Assembly: GCA_041748615.1 (NCBI GenBank)
Contig: JBGTCY010000141.1
Location: 1 to 37,271, forward strand
Source of the DNA: JBGTCY01 sp041748615
Lineage (GTDB): Bacteria > Bacteroidota > Bacteroidia > Chitinophagales > CAIOSU01
Direction of reading: 5' to 3'
Length of the DNA stretch: 37,271 bases
A program made the translations under genes and the position numbers. Within the stretch, counting starts at the first letter, position 1. Every line of letters begins with the position of its first letter. Below are positions 8,679 through 16,320 of the stretch, in pieces. The notes under the pieces were generated by a model. That model did no database searches, was not told where the DNA came from, and saw only the letters and a program-made list of their open reading frames with translations.

Positions 8679-10898
8679 TTACAACTGTGAAGAAATCGCT
8701 TCGTCATAAAGCTGTTTCCACTTTGTGACATCTCCGTAATGTTCTCCGTCAACGTTGATTCTGTCGCGGCTCACTTTTCCGAGGTAAGTGTAGGGAAATT
8801 TATTCAGCAGAATGTTTTCAAACAATTCCGATTTTTCAGGAGAAACAGTCACTACTGCTCTGCTTTGTGACTCACCAAAGAGGAAAGCATCTTTTCTGAC
8901 ATCCGTGACGGTGCTGATTTCAAAACCAAAACCTCCGGCAATCGCTGATTCGGCAAGTGTCACAAAAAGTCCTCCGTCAGAAATATCATGTGCGGAAACT
9001 ATCGCGTCCATCATGATGAGGGAACGAAGAATTTCATGCAACTGCGCTTCCTGTTCAATGTCAATGAAAGGCGCGGGTGAGCCGGTTTGATTGTGCCAGC
9101 GCACCAAATATTCGGAGGAATTAATGTCATTCATTTGTTCACCCAGCAGGTAAATCAAATCACCATGTTTTTTGAAATCCAGCGTCATGCGTTTTTCAAC
9201 ATGGTCAATGATTCCCAACATGCCGATGGTCGGTGTAGGATAAACAGGTCCTTCTTCTGTCTGATTATAAAAGCTGACATTACCACCGGTGACGGGAGTA
9301 TCGAATTTTTTGCAGGCTTCACCCATGCCTTTGAGGGCGTTTACAAACTGCCAGTAAACTTCCGGGTTGTAAGGATTGCCAAAATTGAGGCAATTGGTAA
9401 TCGCCAACGGCAATCCTCCCGAACAAACAATATTGCGGGCAGCTTCGGCAACGGCAATCATACCGCCATTAAACGGGTCGGCATAAACGTAACGAGCGTT
9501 GCAATCCACGGTGACGGCAAGCGCCTTGTCCGACTCTTTCAGCCGGATGACAGCGGCATCCGAAGGCGCGTTGGTGCTCAGGTTGTTAATACCCACCATC
9601 GAATCATATTGCTCATAAATCCAGCGTTTGGAAGCGATGTTTGGTTGAGAAAAAAGAAACTCAGCCACTTTGCACAAATCATCCGGTAGTGCGATCTGGT
9701 CTATATGAAAACTTTTATTTCTTTTGAAATAAACGGGTTCGCGGAATTCACGCTCGTAAACCGGAGCACCTCCGCCCAGCACTAAAGAGTCAGCCGGAAC
9801 TTTCGCTACTAATTCATCAAACATATAATACTCCAGCATTTCGGATTCGGTTACTTCTCCGATGATGGCACAATTCAAATCCCATTTTTCAAAAATATCC
9901 TCAACCGTTTTTTCAAATCCTTTTTTCACCACCACTAACATGCGCTCCTGCGACTCTGACAGTAAAATCTCCCAGGGTTTCATGTTTTCCTGGCGGGTCG
10001 GCACTTTATGCAGCCACACTTTCATTCCGTGTTTGCCTTTTGCGGACATTTCGGAAGTGGAACAAGTGATGCCCGCTGCGCCCATGTCCTGCATCCCCAC
10101 AATAGCATCGGTATTCGCTAATTCCAAAGTGGCTTCCAACAACAATTTTTCCTGGAACGGGTCGCCCACCTGCACAGCCGGCAGATCTTCATGCGAATCT
10201 TCATGAATATCTCCGGAAGCGAAGGTCGCACCATGAATACCGTCTTTTCCGGTTGCTGAACCTACAATATACACTGGGTTGCCCACGCCTTTAGAGATGG
10301 CGGAAATGGTTTTATCGTGTTGCACGATTCCAACGGACATCGCGTTTACTAATGGATTATGTTCATAACACGCTTCAAAATAGATTTCACCGGCAACTGT
10401 CGGAACTCCGAATGAATTGCCATAGTCGCCAATACCTTTCACCACTCCGCGCAGCAGATGTTTTGTTTTTTCGGAAGTAAGGCTGCCAAAACGTAAAGAG
10501 TTCAACGCAGCAATGGGTCGTGCACCCATCGTAAAAATATCGCGGTGAATGCCGCCAACACCGGTTGCCGCACCCTGATAAGGTTCAATCGCGGAGGGAT
10601 GATTGTGAGATTCGATTTTAAAAGCGCAAGCCAATCCGTCACCAATGTCCACTAACCCCGCGTTTTCTTCACCGGCTTCAACTAACAGGCGGCTGCCTTT
10701 TCGCGGTAAAGTTTTCAGCCAGCGAATCGAGTTTTTGTAGGAACAATGTTCAGACCACATCACTGAGTAAACACTCAGTTCAGTGAAATTGGGAGTTCTG
10801 CCAAGGTATTCTTTGATTTTTTCATATTCTTCGGGAAGCAGTCCGAGTTCTTTTGCTACTTCAACGGTAGCGACAGGTTCAGCTTGTTGTACAGTCAT
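8679..10898 (-). CDS. purL: Phosphoribosylformylglycinamidine synthase, small-type PurL
   Basis: PurL catalyses ATP-dependent amidation of FGAR to FGAM in de novo purine synthesis. At 739 residues this is the short form that works with separate PurS and PurQ; neither is in the window. Motifs include MWSEHCSYK (47-55), ESHNHPSAIEP (96-106) with the catalytic histidine region, the glycine-rich 'GMQDMGAAGITCSTSEM' and the second half 'AHDISDGGLFVTLAES', matching the duplicated AIR-synthase-like domains. The ATG at 10898 directly precedes the family start. A TAACTTTA element at 10932-10925 on the minus strand is a plausible weak promoter. Confidence 0.96.
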   Translation of the reverse strand: MTVQQAEPVATVEVAKELGLLPEEYEKIKEYLGRTPNFTELSVYSVMWSEHCSYKNSIRWLKTLPRKGSRLLVEAGEENAGLVDIGDGLACAFKIESHNHPSAIEPYQGAATGVGGIHRDIFTMGARPIAALNSLRFGSLTSEKTKHLLRGVVKGIGDYGNSFGVPTVAGEIYFEACYEHNPLVNAMSVGIVQHDKTISAISKGVGNPVYIVGSATGKDGIHGATFASGDIHEDSHEDLPAVQVGDPFQEKLLLEATLELANTDAIVGMQDMGAAGITCSTSEMSAKGKHGMKVWLHKVPTRQENMKPWEILLSESQERMLVVVKKGFEKTVEDIFEKWDLNCAIIGEVTESEMLEYYMFDELVAKVPADSLVLGGGAPVYEREFREPVYFKRNKSFHIDQIALPDDLCKVAEFLFSQPNIASKRWIYEQYDSMVGINNLSTNAPSDAAVIRLKESDKALAVTVDCNARYVYADPFNGGMIAVAEAARNIVCSGGLPLAITNCLNFGNPYNPEVYWQFVNALKGMGEACKKFDTPVTGGNVSFYNQTEEGPVYPTPTIGMLGIIDHVEKRMTLDFKKHGDLIYLLGEQMNDINSSEYLVRWHNQTGSPAPFIDIEQEAQLHEILRSLIMMDAIVSAHDISDGGLFVTLAESAIAGGFGFEISTVTDVRKDAFLFGESQSRAVVTVSPEKSELFENILLNKFPYTYLGKVSRDRINVDGEHYGDVTKWKQLYDEAISSQL

Positions 10899-10983
10899 GT
10901 TTCAGGATAAAATTTTTGAAGCGGTAAAGTTAATCATTGAGCAGGATAGGGGATGATCGGCTGTTTGAATTGTTATTTGATTT

Positions 10984-11081
10984 TCGTTCGTTATTCGTTA
11001 TTTGTTAATTGTTCGTTATTCGTAAATCATAAATCGTAATTCGTTAATCCTCAATCGTTAATCGTAATTCGTCAATCGTTA
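10984..11081. repeat. Degenerate tandem tract of 'TCGTTA/ATTCGT' words
   Basis: About 100 bases are built almost wholly from variants of TTCGTTA, ATTCGTAA and AATCGTTA. The period is irregular (about 7-12 bases), and units are not identical. The tract fills the space between purL and the MFS gene and runs into the MFS stop codon. It is not CRISPR-like: there are no unique spacers. Confidence 0.6.
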
Positions 11082-12326
11082 CTCTTCCTCCGTTAATCCC
11101 TGACTTTTTCTTCTCAGATATTCTTTGATGAGCAGGTGATATAAAAACACGCCTAAGGAATAAAGTAAAGCGGTGATAAAAAAAACGCCCGCGTAACTGA
11201 TGCCGCTTGCGCGCATCCACCCGAAAAGCTGCGAACTGATGAACCAACTGCCCGACCAGATGGAAGAGTTTATCGCGCTCATGAGTTCGCGGTTGCGTCT
11301 GCCGACAAAGTACATACTCAACTCCGAAGTCACGGGCGCAGCCACATTCATCAGCGGCTGACGAATGACATAAAACAATCCTGCCAGATAAACAGCGTAA
11401 GTCCATTGGCTGTAAAACTCCGTGAGCGCCAGCATCACCAGCGCGAAAACGGAAATGGACTGAACCAATGTTACCGCGATGCCATAACCCATTTTGCGTT
11501 TGATGGCTGGCACCATCGTCACGCTGATGGCGACAATAAAAAAAGTGACGGAACCTAATAGCGAAAACGCGTCCGCCTGCATGTTGTGAACATTGAGGAA
11601 AAAGAGGTTGATGAAAGGGATGGTCAATCCCGCTCCGGTAGCGATGATGAGTGTTGGAAACAAGGCTTTCAAAATCAAACGCCAGTCATAATGACCAATG
11701 AAATTGGAAAGCCGCATTTTGACGTCAGTCGTTTCTTTGATGTTAATCCGGTGTACAAAATAGATTCCGAAAAATCCCATCACGGCAAAACATTGCAGCA
11801 AAAGTTTTTCATCGAATACATCGGAAAAATATCTTTTTAATATAAAATTTAAAATTCCGCACAGCGCGATGCTCGTGCTGTTGGTGAGAAAAAAAACAAC
11901 GATGGCTTCCGTGTGAGTTTCTTTTTTTCCATTGGAAAGAATAAACGGCAATGCTGGCACCTGCATGCAGGAATAGGCAATCCCCCACAACGCTAAAGAA
12001 GTATAAATCAAATTATCAAGCCGGTGGTCAATCGCGTAGATGATTGCCAATGAAAAAATCGGAGTCAGGATGCTGGCGATATAAAACAGTGGCTTCATTT
12101 TTCTGCCCCTGATAAAAATGCCCAGCGGAAATGCAAACAGCATCACCGCGAGAAAACGATAGGAAACAAAATCGGCAATGTCATAATCCGCATAGCCGTT
12201 ATCCACGAGAAAATAATTGAGCAGCAGGAAAAACGAGGAGTTAATCAGTTGAATGAAAAAATCCGCATACAGTACATTTCGGATGTGAGGTTCAATCTGG
12301 AGGTATGGGCGCAGAATACTAAGCAA
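11079..12326 (-). CDS. MFS-type multidrug/unknown-substrate transporter
   Basis: The 415-residue protein has about twelve hydrophobic helices in two six-helix halves separated by a charged loop (about 195-212, 'INIKETTDVKMRLSNFIGHYDWR'), the layout of the major facilitator superfamily. The loop between helices 2 and 3 ends in 'RGRKMKPL', a reduced form of the MFS motif A. The substrate is unknown. No ATG exists near the N-terminus: the frame is open only from a TAA at 12350-12348, and the best start is a TTG at 12326 (LLSILRPYLQIEPHIRNVLYADFF), which begins at the expected place before helix 1. It stands alone between two repeat-bearing spacers. Confidence 0.82.
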   Translation of the reverse strand: MLSILRPYLQIEPHIRNVLYADFFIQLINSSFFLLLNYFLVDNGYADYDIADFVSYRFLAVMLFAFPLGIFIRGRKMKPLFYIASILTPIFSLAIIYAIDHRLDNLIYTSLALWGIAYSCMQVPALPFILSNGKKETHTEAIVVFFLTNSTSIALCGILNFILKRYFSDVFDEKLLLQCFAVMGFFGIYFVHRINIKETTDVKMRLSNFIGHYDWRLILKALFPTLIIATGAGLTIPFINLFFLNVHNMQADAFSLLGSVTFFIVAISVTMVPAIKRKMGYGIAVTLVQSISVFALVMLALTEFYSQWTYAVYLAGLFYVIRQPLMNVAAPVTSELSMYFVGRRNRELMSAINSSIWSGSWFISSQLFGWMRASGISYAGVFFITALLYSLGVFLYHLLIKEYLRRKSQGLTEEE

Positions 12327-12404
12327 GCAACGGATTTTGAGGTAAAATTAATATCGGCAGGAAAGAATAGCGGAAAGCAATTATGAACAGCGCATTATGA
12401 GCGT

Positions 12405-12494
12405 ATGCCATTCCCGACCTGACCCGTTTTTCGGGAAGCAATCTCCTCTAAGCATGGGATTGCTTCGTTCGTTCCTCACTCGCAATGACGAGAA
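12405..12494. repeat. Dispersed 'CGTCATTGCGAG...GAAGCAATC' repeat element
   Basis: Read on the minus strand, the segment begins CGTCATTGCGAGTGAGGA and continues through GAAGCAATCCC, a well-known intergenic repeat wording seen in many unrelated bacteria. Two nested inverted repeats support RNA or DNA secondary structure: TTCCCGA (12411-12417) with TCGGGAA (12431-12437), and AAGCAATC (12436-12443) with GATTGCTT (12458-12465). It lies between miaA and the MFS gene. Short ORFs crossing it are not genes. Confidence 0.6.
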
Positions 12495-12512
12495 AATTAA
12501 GATCTTTGATAA

Positions 12513-13424
12513 TCAGCTTTTCAAATCTCTTTCAATAAAATTCAGAATTGGTTGCCGTTCTGCTCCGTCAAACCATTGAATGGACTTGTCTTTTCTGAAC
12601 CATGTCATTTGGCGTTTGGCGTAGTGGCGGGTGTTTTGTTTGATGAGGGAAATAGCGGTTTCAAGGTCTGTTTTGCCGTCTAAAAAATCAAAAAATTCTT
12701 TGTAACCTACCGTTTGCAGTGAAGCGAGTTCTTGGAATGGTTTTAGTTTTTTTACTTCTTCCAATAATCCGCGCTGCATCATTTCATCCACGCGCTGATT
12801 GATTTTTTCGTAAAGTATTTTTCTTTCCGGAGATATTCCGACTTTAATCAGATGAAACGGACGTTTTTTTGGCGATGACTGATGATAGGATGAAAACGGT
12901 TTTCCTGATGTCAGGCACACTTCCAATGCTCTCAGCACCCTGCGCGGATTTTGGATGTCAGCGGCTGAATAATATGCGGGGTCAAGTTGTTGCAGTTTTT
13001 TTTGCAGAGCGGGCAAACCGTTTTCAGCCAATTCTTTATTTAGTAATTCCTTGATTTCGCGTTCGCCTTCCGGCACATCATCCAACCCGTCACATACCGC
13101 TTTGAGATATAACCCGGAACCTCCCGCCATAACCGCCACTTCTTTTTTTTTGAAAATTCCGTTAAGACAATCCAACGCGTCTTTTTCAAACATGCCCGCG
13201 GTGTAATCTTCCTGCACGGAACGGCAAGCGATGAAATGATGTTTAACGCTTGCAAGTTGTTCTTCATCCGGGCGGGCGACACCTATTTTTAATTCCCCGA
13301 ATAGCTGTCTTGAATCGGCTGAAATTATTTCGGTGTGATATTTTTTTGCGATCTCAATCGCCAGCCCGGTTTTTCCGGTTGCAGTGGGACCTGCAATGAC
13401 GATAAGATGCTTTTTTTCTTTCAC
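12513..13424 (-). CDS. miaA: tRNA dimethylallyltransferase
   Basis: MiaA adds a dimethylallyl group to N6 of A37 in tRNAs reading UNN codons. The 303-residue protein has the P-loop GPTATGKT (12-19), the SADSRQ segment (35-40) that binds the target adenine, 'AGGSGLYLKA' and the tRNA-contacting 'QNPRRVLRALEV' and 'NTRHYAKRQMTWFRKD' regions. All family landmarks are in order and full length. It acts on the same anticodon-loop position (37) as the nearby TrmD, though on different tRNAs. Monocistronic, with repeat-rich spacers on both sides. Confidence 0.96.
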   Translation of the reverse strand: MKEKKHLIVIAGPTATGKTGLAIEIAKKYHTEIISADSRQLFGELKIGVARPDEEQLASVKHHFIACRSVQEDYTAGMFEKDALDCLNGIFKKKEVAVMAGGSGLYLKAVCDGLDDVPEGEREIKELLNKELAENGLPALQKKLQQLDPAYYSAADIQNPRRVLRALEVCLTSGKPFSSYHQSSPKKRPFHLIKVGISPERKILYEKINQRVDEMMQRGLLEEVKKLKPFQELASLQTVGYKEFFDFLDGKTDLETAISLIKQNTRHYAKRQMTWFRKDKSIQWFDGAERQPILNFIERDLKS

Positions 13425-13563
13425 TTCAATTATTTTAAAATTTAAAAGAGGTCATCAGATTCAGGTTCATTCTGAGAACATTCATTGCGTTTTATTTGAT
13501 TAACTGATACAAAACAGTTTATTTTCATAACTAAATTTATTATCTCTATTGACCGACTAATGC

Positions 13564-13666
13564 GGGCTAAAGCCCCTAAGGTTTGGGTTTTAAAATGCCC
13601 TTCTCTTGGTATATTTTCTACCTAAGGGTCGCCCTTACAGGGCTTTTATAGAGTTCCGTTAGGAAC
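13564..13666. repeat. Cluster of three short palindromes (dispersed repeat)
   Basis: Within 103 bases are GGGCT/AGCCC around AA (13564-13575), TAAGGG/CCCTTA around TCG (13623-13637) and GTTCC/GGAAC around GTTA (13653-13666), separated by T-rich DNA. The wording (GGGCTAAAGCCC, GTTCCGTTAGGAACG) is familiar from dispersed intergenic repeats of Bacteroidota genomes. The GGCTAAAGCC core recurs in the palindrome at 27230-27249. Located upstream of miaA and just past the end of the pRiA4b-like gene. Confidence 0.55.
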
Positions 13667-13688
13667 GACCATTTAGTAGTTATAAAAC

Positions 13689-14198
13689 TCAGGGCGTATC
13701 CGGAGGATTCAATAAATCTGTTTCCGATTCATCAAACACTTCACCTGTTTGCGACTTGAAATCATCGGCAAAAATATTGTCTGTAAATTTTTTGGGACGC
13801 GACATGTTCGGCAGATTACCGTTAGCGCTCACTATGCGCGGAAATTTTTTAGGGTCGGCTTTGCTTTCAGCGGTTCCCGCCAGCATCAGGAACGTAAACT
13901 GCGGTGCATCTTCCGTGTTGTAGATGAATCGCTGCGTGTCTTCCATCACTTTTTCCACTTTGGTTTTCAGCCCGTCCACCGGGTTTTCAAAGCGGCTTTC
14001 CTTGCCGAGTGTGATTTCATTCAGCTTCTGCCATTTGCTGTTGCTGGTGTAGAATGATGCTCCGCGACTGACTTTTATATTAAACGCTTCCGCAATCGCA
14101 CGGTGGAGGTCATCAAAAGTCTGCGTGGTTTTCACATCAATCACACGCTCGACATTTTCCAGTTCATCGGGCTGTATTTCAAATCGAATAATTTTCAT
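13689..14198 (-). CDS. pRiA4b ORF-3-like (IS1096 passenger TnpR-like) family protein
   Basis: The 169-residue protein carries the family's N-terminal fold: strand MKIIRFEIQPDELENVERVIDV, then TQTFDDLHRAIAEAF (about 26-40) and 'ASFYTSNSKWQKLNEITL', then the closing 'FTFLMLAGTAESK' strand. The family (PF07929) is widespread on chromosomes and occasionally on plasmids; the historical plasmid and transposon names do not imply mobility, and no biochemical role is established. The C-terminal 50 residues are acidic and probably disordered. No partner gene is adjacent: it has 355 bases of non-coding DNA upstream. Confidence 0.75.
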   Translation of the reverse strand: MKIIRFEIQPDELENVERVIDVKTTQTFDDLHRAIAEAFNIKVSRGASFYTSNSKWQKLNEITLGKESRFENPVDGLKTKVEKVMEDTQRFIYNTEDAPQFTFLMLAGTAESKADPKKFPRIVSANGNLPNMSRPKKFTDNIFADDFKSQTGEVFDESETDLLNPPDTP

Positions 14199-14553
14199 GG
14201 CTTTGAATTATCGGCACAAAATAAAAAATAAGTTTTGACTTCTTTTAAACAAAGAAAAAAATTCAGTGGATAAAAAAAATTATTCAATCATGAAAATCCA
14301 AATGAACTTATCATTAAAATACTACATTCCTGCCCACAGGAAAAAACCGGTTTAATTTGACTGGAAATACAAAACACAATAAGCAAATCAAAAATTAGTT
14401 CCAATCAAAAAAAAGAAACTACAAACCAATGAAACAGTATGTCAGGATTGATTTGTGTTTGATTTTTCAGCATTGAATCTTATTTGTTTTTTGTGAATTT
14501 TATTTTGGTGCTTTAAAAACGATAACTTGTTAGTAAGTTTTTTTTGTAAGCGC
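14199..14553. other. 355-base gene-free spacer holding an AT-rich imperfect inverted repeat
   Basis: No coding frame is visible. From about 14365 to 14520 the left side is A/C-rich (for example AAACTACAAACCAATG) and the right side T/G-rich (for example GATTGATTTGTGTTTG), forming a long imperfect inverted repeat with its apex near 14436-14445. The right half closely resembles the spacer at 22266-22623. The rest is featureless AT-rich DNA. Confidence 0.5.
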
Positions 14554-15984
14554 CTATTCCCTTTTTCTCACCCCAATCTCCTCCGCCTTTTTCAGCATAA
14601 ACTGAAATGCTTCCTCATAGTTGTTGGTGATTTCTCCATCGAGGATGGCTTCTTTAATCGCGTCTTTAATCACCCCAACGGGTTTTGAAGGAGGCAGGTT
14701 GAAATAGCGCATAATTTCTTCGCCTGAGACGGGCGGTTGAAAATTTTGCACGCGGTCTTTTTCTTCCACTTCAGAAAGTTTTCGCCTCACGATTTCGAAG
14801 TTTTCGAGGAAGCGTTTCATCTTAGCCGCGTTTTTGGTAGTAATGTCGGCTTCGCAAAGTTTCATGAGGTCGTGGATGTCATTACCGGCATCGAAGAGCA
14901 GCCTGCGGATGGCGCTGTCTGTGATTTCATCGCGGTTAAGTCCAATCGGGCGCAGGTGGAGCAGCACCATTTTCTGAACAAATTTCATCTGTTCATTCAT
15001 CGGCAGTTTCAGCCTTCTGAAAATGCCGGGAACCATGCGCGCGCCCACCACTTCATGTCCGTGAAAAGTCCATCCGTTTTTTTTGTCGAAGCGTTTTGTC
15101 GCGGGCTTGCCGATGTCATGCAGGATGGCAGCCCATCGCAGCCACAGGCTGTCGCTCTTTCGGCAAAGGTTATCGAGCACTTGCAGCGTGTGGTAGAAAT
15201 TGTCTTTGTGACCGTAACCCCCGATGTGTTCAGCGCCCTGCAAGTCCACCATTTCAGGAAAAAAATGTTTGAGCAAGCCTGTGTCGAAAAGCAGCTTGTA
15301 TCCGGTGGAAGGCTGCGGGGTCATAATGATTTTGTTCAGCTCAGTGATGATGCGCTCTCCTGAAACGATTTCTATGCGAGCTGCATTCACGGAGATAGAA
15401 TTCAGCGTTGCGGATTCGATACTGAAATCAAGTTCGGTGGCGAAACGGATGGCGCGCATCATGCGCAGCGGGTCGTCTGAAAAAGTGATGTCGGGGTCAA
15501 GAGGCGTTTTGATGATTTTTTGTTCGAGATGTTGCAACCCGTCAAACGGGTCGAGCAGTTCTCCGAAGTTTTCTTTTTTCAGGCTGATGGCAAGCGCGTT
15601 GATTGTGAAATCCCTGCGTTGCTGGTCATCTTCGAGCGTGCCGTTTTCCACGATAGGTTTGCGTGAGTTGCGGTTGTAGGATTCTTTGCGCGCGCCAACG
15701 AATTCAACTTCTAAGTCACCGAGTTTGAACATGGCGGTGCCAAAGTTTTTGAAAACCGATACGTGTGGTGCGGGTGAGAATTTTCGTGCTACGTTCTGCG
15801 CGAATTCAATGCCGCTTCCGATGCAGACAATATCCACATCCTTGGTCGGGCGATTCAGCAGAATATCGCGCACATACCCGCCCACCGCGTAACTGTTAAT
15901 ACCGGTTTCGGCTGTCACTTCGCCAGCCGCTTCCAGCACGACCCGCTCAGTGGGAGGAATTGTATGAAGGAGTTCTGAAAACAA
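14554..15984 (-). CDS. cca: CCA-adding tRNA nucleotidyltransferase with HD domain
   Basis: A class II nucleotidyltransferase that builds or repairs the 3' CCA end of tRNAs. In 476 residues it shows the GGYVRD signature (35-40), the metal-binding pair in KDVDIV (about 49-51), RRDFTINA (123-130) and DPLRMMRAIRFA (171-182), followed by an HD phosphohydrolase domain (HDIGKP, 289-294; HGHEVVGA later). An HD-bearing poly(A) polymerase could look similar, but the basic-residue signature and phylum favour CCA-adding activity. There is no ATG near the N-terminus; a TTG at 15984 is the best start, 20 bases after a TATTTTTG promoter element, which supports it. Confidence 0.9.
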   Translation of the reverse strand: MFSELLHTIPPTERVVLEAAGEVTAETGINSYAVGGYVRDILLNRPTKDVDIVCIGSGIEFAQNVARKFSPAPHVSVFKNFGTAMFKLGDLEVEFVGARKESYNRNSRKPIVENGTLEDDQQRRDFTINALAISLKKENFGELLDPFDGLQHLEQKIIKTPLDPDITFSDDPLRMMRAIRFATELDFSIESATLNSISVNAARIEIVSGERIITELNKIIMTPQPSTGYKLLFDTGLLKHFFPEMVDLQGAEHIGGYGHKDNFYHTLQVLDNLCRKSDSLWLRWAAILHDIGKPATKRFDKKNGWTFHGHEVVGARMVPGIFRRLKLPMNEQMKFVQKMVLLHLRPIGLNRDEITDSAIRRLLFDAGNDIHDLMKLCEADITTKNAAKMKRFLENFEIVRRKLSEVEEKDRVQNFQPPVSGEEIMRYFNLPPSKPVGVIKDAIKEAILDGEITNNYEEAFQFMLKKAEEIGVRKRE

Positions 15985-16004
15985 AAAAAATTTTGATTTG
16001 CGGG

Positions 16005-16012
16005 CAAAAATA
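16005..16012 (-). promoter_or_regulatory. Bacteroidota -7 promoter element for cca
   Basis: The minus strand reads TATTTTTG, an exact TAnnTTTG match, followed by CCCG. The proposed TTG start of cca is 20 bases downstream, implying a leader of only about 15 nt. Confidence 0.5.
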
Positions 16013-16089
16013 AAAGGAAACGGGGGATGTAGCTTAATTTATTATTTCAGTACATTTGAATAAATGCCGATTATATCCATTTATTTAAA

Positions 16090-16120
16090 GGGGGACAGGG
16101 GGACAGGGGGACGAGGGACA
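16090..16120 (+). repeat. G-rich 8-base tandem repeat, G-quadruplex-capable
   Basis: Three consecutive octamers, GGGGGACA, GGGGGACA and GGGGGACG, are followed by AGGGACA. The plus strand thus has four runs of three or more G separated by 3-4 bases, fitting the G3+N1-7 quadruplex rule. It lies about 80 bases upstream of the cca promoter element, on the template strand for cca. Confidence 0.6.
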
Positions 16121-16164
16121 GGTGTCGAGGGTGAAAATGCACCGACTTTTATGTTGCGCGTGGG

Positions 16165-16235
16165 GTCACCCTGAGCGGAGTCGAAGGGGAGTGATTGCCA
16201 CCCCGCAGGGTTTCCCGATTATCGGGACTCACCAT
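16165..16235. repeat. Dispersed 'GTCACCCTGAGCGGAGTCGAAGG' repeat
   Basis: The segment starting at 16165 has the wording GTCACCCTGAGCGGAGTC, continued by GAAGGGGA, which is a common intergenic repeat in diverse bacteria. It ends in ACCATGAC, so the two ends are related as inverted GTCA/TGAC. Inside is the perfect hairpin CCCGAT/ATCGGG around a single T (16214-16226). Located just downstream of dapD. Confidence 0.55.
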
Positions 16236-16320
16236 GACAACGCAAGTGCAATTTATCCTACACCCGGGGAAGTTTATTTGTGTAAGAAATAAGGCAAGTA
16301 GCAATGGAGCGATCAAAATT

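Larger units (their letters stand above)
15985..16320. other. 336-base spacer made of repeats
   Basis: No gene is supported here. The stretch contains the cca promoter element (16005-16012), a G-rich octamer tandem (16090-16120) and a dispersed repeat with hairpin (16165-16235). The short open frames across the repeats have no family resemblance. Confidence 0.6.

Noticed and set aside
9087..9689. 200-codon open frame on the plus strand
   Set aside because: It lies wholly antisense to purL, whose protein matches the family end to end; the composition of the antisense product resembles no known protein.
10984..11081. Possible CRISPR array
   Set aside because: Repeat units are short, unequal and adjacent, with no unique spacers and no cas genes in the window.
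12397..12579. 60-codon open frame
   Set aside because: It runs through a dispersed repeat and then antisense to miaA; no family resemblance.
13689..14198. Mobile element inferred from the pRiA4b ORF-3/TnpR-passenger family name
   Set aside because: The family is common on chromosomes, and no transposase, resolvase or terminal repeats are seen here.
14737..15363. 208-codon open frame on the plus strand
   Set aside because: Antisense to the CCA-adding enzyme; histidine/phenylalanine-rich product typical of a reverse-frame shadow.
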